This document shows positions 34,501 to 48,000 of a stretch of DNA of 64,000 bases, one piece after another. Position numbers and translations under genes: made by a program. Location: the NCBI GenBank assembly GCA_022316685.1, contig JAKJHU010000181.1, forward strand, positions 186,001-250,000. The letters are read 5' to 3'. This stretch comes from Progne subis subis (taxonomy: Eukaryota; Chordata; Aves; Passeriformes; Hirundinidae). Each line of letters opens with the position of its first letter. The first letter of the stretch is position 1. The notes beneath the pieces are model-generated. The model saw only the letters and a program-made list of their open reading frames with translations. It searched no databases and had not been told where the DNA came from.

Positions 34501-37500
34501 CCAGGAGACTCTCCTGCTTTTTTACCAAACTGGGAGAGCTCCCTGTGTGCAGCTGGCTGGCTCCAGGAGCACACGGGCAGGGGGAACCGGAGCGCTGGGA
34601 ATTGGGTTTACTCTGTAACACGACACAACGGCCTGAGCAGACACATTTCTGCCACCCCACGAGCAGGGCTGGGGCCTTGGCTCTTTCACCCAAATATCTG
34701 GAGCATCAATTAGTGACAGAAATGGAAAGATGAGCTCCAACATTTTTAAACTGCCACGGTACATAATCCTCAGGAAAATGCCAAACCTCTCGGCCGAGTT
34801 TTCCTGTCTGTAAAAGGCAAAGTGCCCGAGGGCATCCCAAAAGGGCCATCCCAAAAGGGGCCATCCCAAAGGGGCCAATCCCAAAAGGGCCATCCCAAAG
34901 GGGCCAGTCCCAAAAGGGGCCATCCAAAAGGGGCCATCCCAAAGGGGCCAATCCCAAAGGGGCCAGTCCCAAAAGGGGCCATCCCAAAGGGGCCATCTCA
35001 AAGGGGTCAGTCCCAAAGGGGCAATCCCAAAGGGGGCAATCCCAAAGGGGGAAATCCCAAAGGGGGCAATCCCAAAGGGGGCAATCCCAAAGGGGCCATC
35101 TCAAAGGGGCCAATCCCAAAGGGGCCAATCCCAAAGGGGCCATCCCAAAGGGGGCAATCCCAAAGGGGGCAATCCCAAAGGGGCCATCCCAAAGGGGGCA
35201 ATCCCAAAGGGGCCATCCCAAAGGGGGCAATCCCAAAAGGGGCCATCCCAAAGGGGGCAATCCCAAAAGGGGCCATCCCAAAGGGGGCAATCCCAAAAGG
35301 GGCCATCCCAAAGGGGGCAATCCCAAAAGGGGCCATCCCAAAGGGGCCGCCCCGCAGGAAGCTGCCCTTGCCACAGGTGTGGCACCCGCGCCGTGGCAGC
35401 TGATGGCAGCGATGACGGGCCCGGGAACACGAGAAGGGGACACGCAGGGGCCCGTCAGGTGGGGAGGGGACAGCAACACTTTATCCCGTGCTAAGGCAGC
35501 CTGGTGTGGAGCCCCGGCTCAGGGCTTGGATGCCAGGACAGATTCCACTCCCCACCAACGCGACAGCAGAGGAAACCGAAGCCTGACCCCGTTACGGAAT
35601 CATCCCTCCCACTGCCAGCAGGAAAACCGCCGGGGAATGGCGCGGGAATGACAGTCTGTTAGGCACGATTCGGGCAAAGCTGGAGGGCTGGGAGGGCACT
35701 CACGCTTCTCGTTGGGCTGGGACGTGTGGAAGAGCGTCAGCGGCCGCTCGCTGCACGAGGGAGGCTTCGACTCCGTGCTCTTCTTGCGGGATAACAGCAG
35801 CTGCGAGTTCGACGCCGGAGCCTCTGGCACCGTGTTAAATATCTGTTAAAAATAATAAACAAGTTGTTCTTTGGCATCACCCCGTGGAACAGGACAGCTG
35901 CCCACCTGCCTGGGCTGCACCGCTCCACGGCGCAGCCTCTGAGGAAGGCATGCACCCAACGGGGCAACATTTTGGGGACACATTCCTAAATCCCACATTC
36001 CCGCTCTGTCTGCGCTCCTCTTTTTTCCACCCAAGGTGAACACTGCAAGCTATGAAGAACCCTGGCATTCTGGCACTCTGCTGACTTTTGGGGTGCAGGT
36101 GATGACGAGCAGCGCAGACAGAGCAGCCAGTGTCCCCCCTGTGCCCCCACTGCGTGACCCGGGCGCCCACGCTCCCACGGCTGCAGACCAGCTTGGGAAA
36201 GTCTTTGCGACGTCCAGCCACAGCTGTCAGAAAACTGAGTAATCACATTTTTCTCAAGGGGATAAAATCTTAAAACTGCACGAACCCAAAGAGCAGCAGC
36301 CTTGCTGGTTGCTGATGCTTGGTTATGTACTGTTCCTTTTCTGGACCCCCGGGCTCAGACAAGGGCAGTGACCCCTCCAGACCAGCTCTCTCCAAGTCTC
36401 TCTCCAGTGCTACAGTCCATTAAACCCACTCCTCAGTGTCCTTCCTGTTCTACCTGCCCCTGCCAGACAGACAGCTGATATGCCAGGCTTTCCCAACAGG
36501 AAAAGCACACGCTGGCACAGCTCTCTGCTCCAGACAGAAGTGGATGTGGACTTAGAGCCGTGATGCCATCCCAGCCAGGGCAGGCTGATTTTTACTTCTG
36601 CCTTCGCTGCCCAAATGCACAAATGCGTTACTCCTTTCCAAGGAAAACCAGGCTGACAAAAGATCACGATCAGGGAACTGCCTGCATTTAGAAGAAAATA
36701 GTATTATTTAGCACATCCCTCCTCCCAGGGAGGGACAGCCAGGACCTCGGCCCCACCGAGCCACCACTGCTCCACTGACAGACCACAGCATCCACGGCCA
36801 GCAAACACAAATGCATCAGGACTCAGATCAACACTGTGGAGAAAGCCAGTACTTGGATAAACCTGGATTTAGTCAGCAAAGAGTCAGCCAAGGTGTGCAT
36901 CTCACTGGTTTGCTTTAGCGTTCATCTCTCTTGAAACCAAGGACAAATTCTCATTAAACAGTGGGAAGGGGGGAGAAAGGGAATTTCTGTGATGGAGCCA
37001 CGGCCATGCTGACTCACACTGGGACGGCCACACACAAGGCTGGCTACCAGCAGCACTGGTTACACAACCACAGCCCCAGAGCCAGGGGCCAGCTGCCCCC
37101 TCCCCGGCACAGCCCCACCGTGGTGCCACCGGCCATGGGAGAGGGAGGCCTGGGAGAGGGGGCTGCCATGGGCAAAGAGACACCGGCTCCTTTCCATAAA
37201 CTACTGACACGAAAGAAGCAAGGGAAGCCGTTACCTTCTCATGGTTTTCTATTAAAATTTCAATCACAATGTTCTGGAATTTGATGTCCATAATGGCAGC
37301 CACTGTTTCCTCTTGAGGTCGAAGCAGCGTCGGCCCAAACACCACACCCAGATTAGCAACAGTCATCAGGTTCTGCTTGTGATTATCTGCAACTCTGGGA
37401 AAAAAAAAGAGAGAAAGAAAATGAAGTAGGTGATAGAACTAATCCACAGGGAACCCCCTCCCTGCCCTCCCTGCCTCGTGGCTGGCACAAGGCTTACAAC

Positions 37501-40500
37501 GCTGTTTACATTTTTCATGCTCCTGGTGAGCTCCTTGAAGGCTCAGCCATGTGGAAAAGTACAAATTTAACTGTTGTGCTCCTGGAGACCTTTCAGCCTC
37601 CATGAATTGACTAATCCCACAAAACCTCAACCCCAGGCCAGCCACTGAGCCTCATGCTGCAAACCACTCCCAGGAAAACATCTTGAATCATTAATGCTTA
37701 AAGCCCTTCTGAAAACAAATTGTTGGACCTCTGACACGCGCTGCTCTCCAACTCAATGAGTGACCTCATATGTTCCAAAGGCCAATTCCTTCCCAGCTAT
37801 TCCAGTACCAGAGGTCAGACCCCTCTGGCCCGGCCAGGCCGGAGGGAGGCCAAGATGGGGCTTTTCCCCCAGATCCCCATGCCCCACGTGCTCCTCTCTC
37901 CGTGGCACAGGGGATGTCCCCACAGGATGGGGACACAGGGACACCCAAGGCTTCCTCCTCACCGCCTCCATCTCTTTCAGTTCACCGGGGGCACAGACCA
38001 GCTCAGCAAAGAGAAGCAGCTCACGCTGAGCACGTGGCTCCCAGGCTGTGGTGTTTGAGGGGTCACCCTGGAGCAGCTCCTGTTGGCACCTGCTCTCAGA
38101 GGTGGCACCTGCCCTGATGGGACACATCCTCTGCTGTGCAGGGCACACTGCACCAGGGACATGGGCAGGTGTCCCTTGGCCATGCTGGGCTGCGCAGGGA
38201 GCCCTGGCTGAGGCTGGGACAGAGCTCACCAGGTGCCCTGGACACTGCTGAGTCACACAGGGGACGCGTCCAGGGCACCGTGACCTGCGGTGCAGCCCCG
38301 TCTCCAGGAGTCTTTCTTGTGGTTTGCTCCTGACCTCTTCAACCAGGAACTGCGGTGGCTTCAAGATGTGTGCTCACACACAGCCTGAGGGGGTTTTAGC
38401 CTCTTTTCCTTCACTTTCTCTCCCGTTTCCCTGGACAAATGCAGCAGGCCAGCACACAGTGAGGCTCAGACTCACTTGCTGGACTGACCCTAAAATTTAT
38501 GAGTTTCTACCATCGATCTTGGGGTCAAGACATTCATGTGCAAGCTCAGCATAGTTCAGCGCACCGCAAGTCCAGGCTGGCTAAAAAGCAAAGATGCTTT
38601 CCATCCTTTTCCATCCGAATCTCACCTGAACTGGTGAAGAACTCCTCCCTGCATACAGCTCAGGGGCCTCATCACCAGGGGGGCTCAGGGATTCAGGGCT
38701 GCTGGCTCAGCTGTCCCCAACAGCAACATCAGCCCTACTCAGTGCCTGGGCAAGAAGCCTCGTGCTGGTGCACCTCTCATCCCTGGAGAACAGGCAGAGC
38801 TGTCCCTCCACTGAGTCTGCTTGAGATCCATCCTCAGAGTGGGGAGGCCCTGGCCAAGGCCCTCGGGAGCTGGTAGGACCTCCCTGCTACCCGTAACTCC
38901 CTCCACTGCCAGGAAGCTCTGAATATTTGATCACAGCCTGCGGGAAAGCTCCGCTGTCAGTAAACGGCTGGGACAGATGGGCTGCCCCAGAGATGACAGC
39001 CTGGGCAGAGGGGATGTGCTGCTCACACTGCCAGGCTGGTCATCCCCACCCCTGGGCGGGCACAGAGCCTCTCCCCATCCTCATCCTCATCCTCATCCTC
39101 ACCACAGCCAAGAGCTCGCCAAGCTGCTCATGGCCACGCCAGCACCACCGAGCTGGGAGGGGAAACAAACTCTGCTTAGGGAGTCACAACCTCACGGAGC
39201 AGCAAGAAAGGCAGAACAAGTCCAATATGAAACAATATATACTAAATAATTCTTACATGGGGATTCAAACCTACGCCCCACTCCCACCCACATCACCCAC
39301 AGATCCCAATGACATTTTTGCATTGCAAAATTGCATTTCAGACACACTTCACATGCTCCTAATTGGATATGGAAAAACGCAGCTGCAGCCCAAATGGCTT
39401 TCAAAAGCACTAATAAAATAATAATTTTAATGATCTTCTGTGGTTAGTAAAACAATGTTCATTTATAAAAAAACAACTGAATTGATCTAAGTCGCACAAA
39501 ATTAGGTGCCTCCATTTCTCATTACCGTTACCATGTCCTACATCACTCTAATAAATTGCACTGTCATCAGCTCATTACAGGGAGGCAGCTGAGCGTGGTC
39601 CTGGTAATTATTTCAGACTGGGCTATTAATGGCTTCGCAGGCAGGACATGGTCCCACAGCACCAGGCTCTGCCCAGGGCCTGCCCACTCACCCCAGGGTG
39701 CTGGCCCTCGCCTCCACCACCAAACTCCTCCTCAGTGCTCTTCACTTTGCCTCTGGAAGCGTGGGAGCTGTTCTGCAGCTGTGCAATCCGGCTCCTTTCT
39801 GGAGTAAACCTCAGTGCCACGCCAGCTCCTGCTCTGCAGCTCAGGTACTTTTCCAGCAATAGCTATCCCTGTACCGGGTCACCACAGCCATGCTCCAACA
39901 CATGATTCACCCTTCACATCCTTCAAATTCCCCATCCATTACCCACAGGATAATTTACTCTAAATTATACCTCTTCACCATCCTTTGTGCTAGGAAATAA
40001 CACCACAGTTTCTAAAGATGGGTGCTCTCAGCCCAAAGTGGGCTTAATGCCGGGGCTGTTCAGCAGGGACTGTCAGTGCCATTCCTGAGCTGCTCTTTAG
40101 AAGTTTTCCAAGCATTCACTGTATTTTCCCTTTAACCTGTTGTTTCTTTCCGGCCGTTGGTGCACTCTGAACTTCACCGCCAGTCATTTCTATGGGTCCT
40201 TTTCCTGCTCCCCGCTTTACGGGAGTCACTTCCAGCACAGGAGAAAGCCAACAACTAATGGAGGAGAGTGCAGAACCTCCTCACTTCACTGCTGCTCGGG
40301 GCTCACAGCCAGGCTATCACTGGCTTTGGGACGTTTGGGACTCCGGGTCGATCCTTCTCGTGGCAGCTCCCACTGCGTCCCTCGGGGATCAGCGGGAGAT
40401 CAGCCTGGGGGTGTGGGACAGGCAGAGCCCCTCGGCCAGGGGAATGTGCGTGCTCAGCCTCCAGCAGCTCCAGCAACACCTCACCCACCTGGTGCTGCCC

Positions 40501-41995
40501 CAGCAGCCGTGCTGGGTGCTGGCAGCGCCCGGCTGGTGCCACTGGGAGCCAGCCCTGCCGCGTCCTGGGGACAGCCCCGGGTGTCCCCGGGCACCGCTCA
40601 CGGCCTTCCAGCAAGACACAGGGGAGAGGGAGTAAATCCATGTTGGGTGTTAAATTAGATTATGCCCGGGTTGCCTGGATACTGTATAATCACTGCCATG
40701 ACCAAACACAATTTAATACGGGGTAATTGGTAGCCAAGGCTCAGTGCAGGGGAAGCAGGGAACAGTAAATATTCCAGTGTGGTCGGAGCTCCGCTGGGTG
40801 CCACAGGGGTTCCTGGCTCTGCTCCCACACAACTCCTGCCTCCCGTGCCTGGAATGACTTCCTACATGTATTTTATATATGTATTTATATACATGCATAA
40901 ACTGCTGCGTGTGTATTTTATATAAACACGTAGTTTATATACAGAACGCATGTATCTGAACCCCAGCCAAAAGTGCCATTATTAGTTCAAATATCTTTCC
41001 TGATTCAGAACAAGAATCTCTGAGCAAGAAAACCATCTGAAGGGAACAAAAGGAAAGTCTGGAGTGTTTCTATTTCTGTGCCTGGGACAAACCTTTGCAA
41101 TCCAAGTGCTTGTTGTGGCTGGCCTAGCAAGTCCTCACAGGATGGAAAATAATGCAGCTCGTTCCTCTTGTTACAGGTAAAAATCCATCCCCTGTCTGCT
41201 ACCACCAGAAGAGCTTCTGTTTAACGTGAAAAGCCAATCACACAGAGGCCAGCAATCCCCAAAATTCTTTGGGCTGCTCTGGGTAGTTCAATAGAAATTA
41301 AACACCTTTGACTCTGGACATAGAGGAAAGGTAAAAAGCAGAGGGAGCAGAGGCAGCACATTGGGTGCAGAGGCATCTGTGGCACCAGAGCCACCAGCCC
41401 TGTTCCTATGAAGCTTGTGCAAAGAGTCACGGAATCACTCAGGTGGGAAAAGCCCTCCAAGGTCATCCAGCCCAACTGTGCCCCCAGCACTGGCAAGGCC
41501 ACCACTAAGCAATATCCTCATCTACACAGTTTTAAGACCCTCCAGCAATGGTCACTCCACCACCACTCTGGGCAGCCTGTGACAGGGCTGGACAACCTTT
41601 CAAGGAAGGAATTTTCCCTGATATGCAACCTGAACCTCCCCTACTGCAACTTGAGGACATTTCCTTTTGTCCTGTCAACTTGTTACCCACGAAAAGAGTC
41701 TGACTCCCACTCACTTGCCAACAAACTCCTGTCAGGGAGCTGTGGAGAGCCAGAAGGTCCCTCCTGAGCCTCATTTTGTCCAGGCTGAGCCCCTCTCCCA
41801 GCTCCCTCAGCTGCTCCCCATCAGCCTCGTGCTCCAGGCCCTTCCGCAGCTCCGTTCTGGCTCAGGACACGCTCCAGAAATGCCCCTGGGGCAGCACAGC
41901 CCCAGCCTGGGGAGGCTCAGCAGGGCTGGGCTTTGTCCAGCAGACACAGCTGGGACCCCACAGCCCCCAGTCCCTCTAACCTGGACCTCTCCAGG

Positions 41996-42027
<32 letters not shown>

Positions 42028-45000
42028 CAGGGCAGCCCGAGCACACACAGTTGGGGACATTTATTGGATTCAATCTAATGAGTTCTGGGAAATGTTCCTG
42101 GGTGCACTTAACTCATCCCTGCACATTATTGAGTTTAATTGGGCTGTGGCTGACGAGCGCAGAGGTGGAGAGGGAAGAGGGGCTGGGCTGGCCACCACTC
42201 AGCTTCCCCCCTCTCCGGGGGGCTGCTGGAGCTGTGTCCCCAGAGATGGTGGCCCTGCAGCTCCCTGGGGATGATTCACTTCTCACCCAAACCCAGGGTG
42301 GGTTTCCCAGCCTCGGGAATGTCTGATGGCTGGGAACACAGCAGGTGTTTATCGCAGGAATGTTGTGACTGGCACCCAGCGCAGAGCTGGTGGAACCAGT
42401 GATGCAATTCCAGCTGCAGCAGCACCCACTGGTGTCCCAGGCAGCTAAATCAGCCAATCACACGTTCCTAAATCGTTCCTAAAAGGAAGGTGGCTGCTGG
42501 CAGATGGCCGTGGAGAAGCAGGGAGCACAACCAGCTCCGCTTTACCTTGGCACCTGGGGACATGGGCTAGTGGTGGCCTTGGCAGTGCTGGGGGAATGGC
42601 TGGAGATGATGATCACAGTGGATTTTTCCAGCTTTAAAGATTCCATGATTCCCAAGCCGGAGCACACTTGCACAGAAATGCCACACTCCCACCCTGCACC
42701 ACCATCCCTTCACCCCGCCCGTTATCGAGGCTCTGGACATTCCTGCACCCCTCGGGCTGCTCTGGATGCAGGGAGCTCTGCAAGGGCCAGAGGAGCAAAC
42801 TGGGCTCGCTCAGCCACGCTGTGGGGACTGGGAACATCGGGAACATGGACAAACCGCGCTGGCTGCAGCCAGGCCGTGGGCTCACAGCTCTGCAGCCTCC
42901 CCAGCCCCAGAGGGGAGAGCCAAGCCTGAGGAATGCACCCGGAGCCAGCGGATCCAGGAGGAGGATGGATCACCAGGGATTGACAAAACCTCCCAGTGAA
43001 GACAAGGGGAAACTCGCTGAATGCAAAAGGCTCGCTGCTCTCGGGTTCCCTGCTCAGCCGGGAGCAGACCTGTGCCTGCACCGATTCCCGGCGCGCTGAC
43101 TTGCTCCAACAAGAATCGCTTTTTCTCCCGGGTGGATCTGGCCACAGCTGGATGCTTGGGTTCACTCCCAGGAATAAAAAAAAAGGGGCTCATGTTGCAC
43201 CGAGAAGACACCGAGGCCAAATGTGAGGTTCAGTATCAGCGAGCCAGATCAGCGCGAATACCAAACGTGCTGCGACTTGCAGGGAAACGCAGGGAGCTCA
43301 ACGCTGCTCCGGCTCAGGCTTCCCAGACCGAGCCACAGGGGTTTCCAAAGCCTTCCTCTCCGGCTTTGGGCAAGCTGAGCTTGAGGGGGGATCTCAGAGC
43401 GATCCCAGCCCCGCTCACCAACCCTGCGGCCCCAGGGCTGAGTGGCACCGGGCTGGCACATTCCCTGTGCCCGGCACGGCAGCGCTGCAGCTTTCCACTG
43501 ACGCCCCGGTGAAAACCACAGGCACGGCCAGAGCTGATGTTAAATGTCACCATGGTTTCCACCTGCACAAACACAGCCAGCAAAGGGGCCTCACGCTCAA
43601 ACACCCCTGGGGACGGGGTTGGAGCAGGGCCTGCCACGGCTGCAAGCTGTGCCACTGCCACCCCAGCGCCAGCCCCGGCAAAGCCCTGCTGCACGGGCAG
43701 GTTCTCCTCCAAACCAGACCTCACAAGCGCTGCCACGCTGCAGTAACAAACCCACAGGGCCAGCAGGGCAAGGAGAGCCCGACGCAGCAGGTCTGGGTTA
43801 ACGAGGAACCCTTTGAAAGATCCGCCGCCACGGCGAGCGCCGCGCCGGAGTCTCCAACCTGCTGCATGGAAAACAGCCAAAGTAAACGGGCTCCCAGAGA
43901 GCCTCCCAGCAGCAGCAGCACCGGCGTGAGTAAGTGCAGCTCCCACGTCCCACAGGGAACCATTCCAAGGCAGAGCCAGGTCACAGGGCCGCGTGCAGGA
44001 GGTGCCTGGCACACCTGCGCCTTCGCACCAGTGCGGCGGCCATGGGGAAGAGAACAGAGGGGGGTTGACTCTTTCTTTTTTCCTTAGAGGCATTTTGGAG
44101 CTCATTCACTTCACAAATGCAAGGTTGGAGCTCATCTTTCCAAAATACTGAATTCCTAGAAGATAGTGCTGGAAGAAAGGGAATATAGGAATAAGCAGCT
44201 TTCAGAATTAACAATGTGAACAATAGCAGGAAAAATGCTTCTCTTGCCTTCACCAGTGGGACAAAGCTTTGCCCATAGATTGGAAACAGCCCTCACTCCC
44301 GCAGTTCTGTGCCCCCCGCCACACACACATGGGCTGGAACAAGATGGCCTTTAAATGTCCCTCCCAACCCAAACCTTTCTGTGACTCTGCAGGCCAGACA
44401 TCACTCAAGCATCCTGGCAAAAACTGCAGCCCAGAGATATCTTGGCAATGCTGATTTCCTTTCTTCTGCTGAAAGACTGTCTGACTAAGATCTCTCTAAC
44501 TGAGTTTGGTTCAGTGCTGGGTCTGTTCATACAGAGCAATCAAAGGGATGTGCTCATGAGGACATCTCCATCCCACTCTGTCTGCGGGGACGGTGCAGAC
44601 ACCACCAAGGAGACTCCGACCAGTCATTGGAAATCTTTTGCTCACTCTCGAGTCAATCTCTTTCCATACCCAGTTTCAGTTTCACTGTGATAAACAATTA
44701 AAAAGAATCTAGATAATTATGTGCTATCAACAAGCTCTACCCAACAACACCAAGTTCAGACACAAGCCCACAAGAATTCACACTTGAGGAATGCAAAGTG
44801 CCTGGTGCTGCCCCTGGAGATCCAGGAGGAGCTCGGCAGAGATGTTCAACCACAGAAACTTCACAACAAACCCAGCAGCTGCTGTTACGAGCTGCCAAAT
44901 CATCGTGGCAGGTTGGTGATGCCAGCTTTAGTCCAAGACCCCCATTACCCTACCTCCAGACTCGAGTCTTGTGCAGGATGGGGGTGCAAAAGAACCTAAC

Positions 45001-48000
45001 AAGGGACTGCAGGCTCTGGGGCACATCACCCTCCAGCTAAAAACTGGAGAACCTGCATGAAACGTAAGGACCTTTCAGAGAAGCATGGAAGGAAAAGCTA
45101 CCAGCACCCACACAGCTGCTCCAGGGACAATCCAGACAGAGGGGGTTAAAAGTTCACTTGCAAAAGCAGAACAAAACCTTTTGCTAATTTACACATTACA
45201 GGAAGCCAAGCCCAAAAAACCCAGTGAGCACCTACAGGGCTTTTTGTGGTGGTTTGTAATTCTGCAGAATCTTATATTAAAAACAAAAGCAGAGGAGTGA
45301 GAGGGAGGCAGAGCTGGCAAGGGCAGGCACAGAGTGCTGCAGGGCTGTCTCGCCTCTGCGGAAGCATCACCAGCTCCTCCACCAAAACGTGAGGGAGAGG
45401 AGAGCAAAGGGGAAACCAAAGGTGCTGCTCTTTCCCCACAAAGCTCGGGTACCTCCAGCTCCAGAGCAGAAATCACAGAATCATGGAACAGCAGAATGGG
45501 GTGCGTTGGAAGGGACCTCAAAGCCCAACTCATTCCAACTAGGGGAAAAGGAAAAGGAATGAAAGAGCACAGCGTGAGCCTGAGCCAGGACAGCCAAGCC
45601 CCAGGCAGGATTCTCCCAGCTCCTGCAAGGCAGCGTGTGCCTACAGGGAGTCTCCTTCCATGCCACCTCCCTACAACCCATAGGAGCACCCAGATCCTTT
45701 GGGTCACTTGAACTCCAGGGCTTTGCCTGGATCCAGCACTGCCATGATCCAAAAGGAGCAGAAACAAGCACTGGGCATGAAAATGGCACTCCCAAAGGCA
45801 GCAAGGAGGGTCATTGCCTGGCCCAGCCACAGCAGCTCAGAGACAGCTCCTCGTTCGCTCCTGGCAGCCAAACCAGGCAAGCAGCACATGAGAGCAGACC
45901 ATCCCAGAGGCCTCAGTGGCTAGTGGAAATTTCCAGAATGTCCTGGACAAAAATGACTTACTGGAAGCAATACATAAATCAAGCAAATGAATAGTTACCA
46001 GACAGCAGCATAAACAGCTGCCACGGGGATGAAATCAGACCTGCTGTGCCAAGAGGCGTCAGCCTCCTTGCCGGCTGCACCTTCGGGGGAAACCGGCGAA
46101 AACGAGCCAAGGAAAAGCACATTCCTGGGGGAGCTGCCGCCCCTGGGCCTGCAGGGGTGCCCCGGTGGGGTGCTGGAGCCGCCGGGCACAGAGGCACCGC
46201 GGCGAGCACCGGAGCAGCTCCCGCAGGGCTCCGCGGGCAGCGCGGCGCGAGCCGCCCCGCGCCCAGCAGAACGAGCCCTGGGTGTATTTTTAGGCAGAAG
46301 ACCTGGAGGAATTTCTTCTTCTCGTCCTTTGCCGGCGCTCCCTGGTTGAGCAGCGAGCTCTCCGGAAGGCGCCAGGCTCCGTGCGCAGCCCCTGCCCCGC
46401 CGAGGGCTTTGCTGGATCCGCGGGAGCAGCTGCCCATGGAAACCATCGCCCCCATCAACAGCAAACAGTTTGTGCAGGAGATAACCATCGCTGTCATCTC
46501 GGTTAATACACGTAAATTAGAAAACACCACCACAGCAAAACCAAAGGGAGCCAGCCGGTGTTGGCCAGGCCACAGCTGGGAGCGATTAGAGATAATTAAT
46601 TCTGCTAAATACACGTACACAGAGCTCGGCTGCAGCCTCCTCTGGGTCCTGACCTTGGCACAAGAGGAGGGGGTGCGTGGATCAGGGGTTGAGGGCAGCA
46701 ATGCCAATCCCACAGAAGGGTCTGGGAGCCCCCCAGAAGGGGTATGAGCCTGGCACCTGCTGTGCTGGAGAACCTGGACTCGCTGCCAGAAGAACAAAGC
46801 CCAGGTGTCAAATTATAGTCATGCATGAAAAATAATTCCCTAAATGCTTGAAATATAATCAGAGTGAAATCCCCGCGCCCTGCACCTCCACAGCATTGAC
46901 TCCTGGGTGAGAAAGTACATTACAAAAGAAGAAGGAGACATGGGACAGTATTGCAGCTCCACTAACAAAAATAGGCAATTTTCTGCAACCAGCAGCACCC
47001 CAGGCACAGCCACCACCAGCCTGGCAGCACCACAGGCACCTTGTTTCACTTTGACCTATTTGGCATTAAAACAAATCAGTTTAATCACAGAACCCCAGAC
47101 TGATCCAGGCTGGAAGGCTGAAAGGAGCAGGGATGGGACCGCTCCTGCTCTCTGGGCCAGAGTGAACAGCTGCCTGGACACATGCACAGGAGGCAGCACA
47201 AATGGGCTCGGAGATGCAGTAGGAGGCAGAAATCAAAGTAATTTTCTACCAAAATGCTCCTCACCCTCTACCCTGTCTGTGCCTGTTCCTGAGATTTCTC
47301 CTGCCCCTCCTCTGAGGGCCTCTCTGGCTGCACCCCAACTCTGAGGCCCCCGTTGCCCTGGCACCCACCACACGGGAAGGGCCCTGCTGAACCACCCCCA
47401 AGGCACTTATCCTGTCTGAGACTGGGGTTAATAATTGAACATTTGAACATTTCAGCTTTCTTACCAGTTTTATCCCTGTTAATAAAAACTGCAGCTTCAT
47501 CACATGAGGAGCCCCACACCTCTCATCAGTGCAGCAGAGCACGTACACCCCAAAAACAGAGAAGCCAGAAACCACCCAAGACGGGATCTTTCCTTACTTG
47601 ACCGACTCAGCCCAAGTTCTGGTTTTAGTGTCAGAAATCTCCACAGCCAGACTGTGAGAAATATTTTTTTAGCTCATCTGATAAACATGCAAATCTTGAT
47701 TATTCATACGTTACTTAAAATAAAAAACCCAGACAGAAACAGATGAGACAAAGCCCTCCAAGCAGTGCAGCCCAGCTTGGCAGGGGCAGCCAGAGGCCCT
47801 TGGCTTTGCCCATGCTGGCTACGGGTGCTCTGCTCTCAGCAGCACCCAGACCCAGCTGGTCCCACCCATCCAGAGCATCCCCCGGGGCAGCAGGGCCCCT
47901 CCCTCCAAACATCTGCTGCAGATGTGAACGTTTCTCTCCGTTCTTATCTTTATTCTGGCTCAATGGTACTGCAGCCTCAAGCAGCTCTCTCAGAGAGGAA

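Larger units (their letters stand above)
31024..35703 (-). other. ARHGAP26: ARHGAP26 intron (4.7 kb)
   Basis: Holds the GGGGCCATCCCAAA minisatellite (34830-35350) near its 5' end and an AT-rich stretch (33480-33700) with a homeodomain-like inverted motif. No CR1 copy was recognised. No coding potential seen. Confidence 0.88.

Noticed and set aside
34706..35479. 257-residue minus-strand frame rich in [15 protein letters not shown]
   Set aside because: Translation of the 14/15-bp minisatellite; not a collagen-like or antifreeze-like gene.
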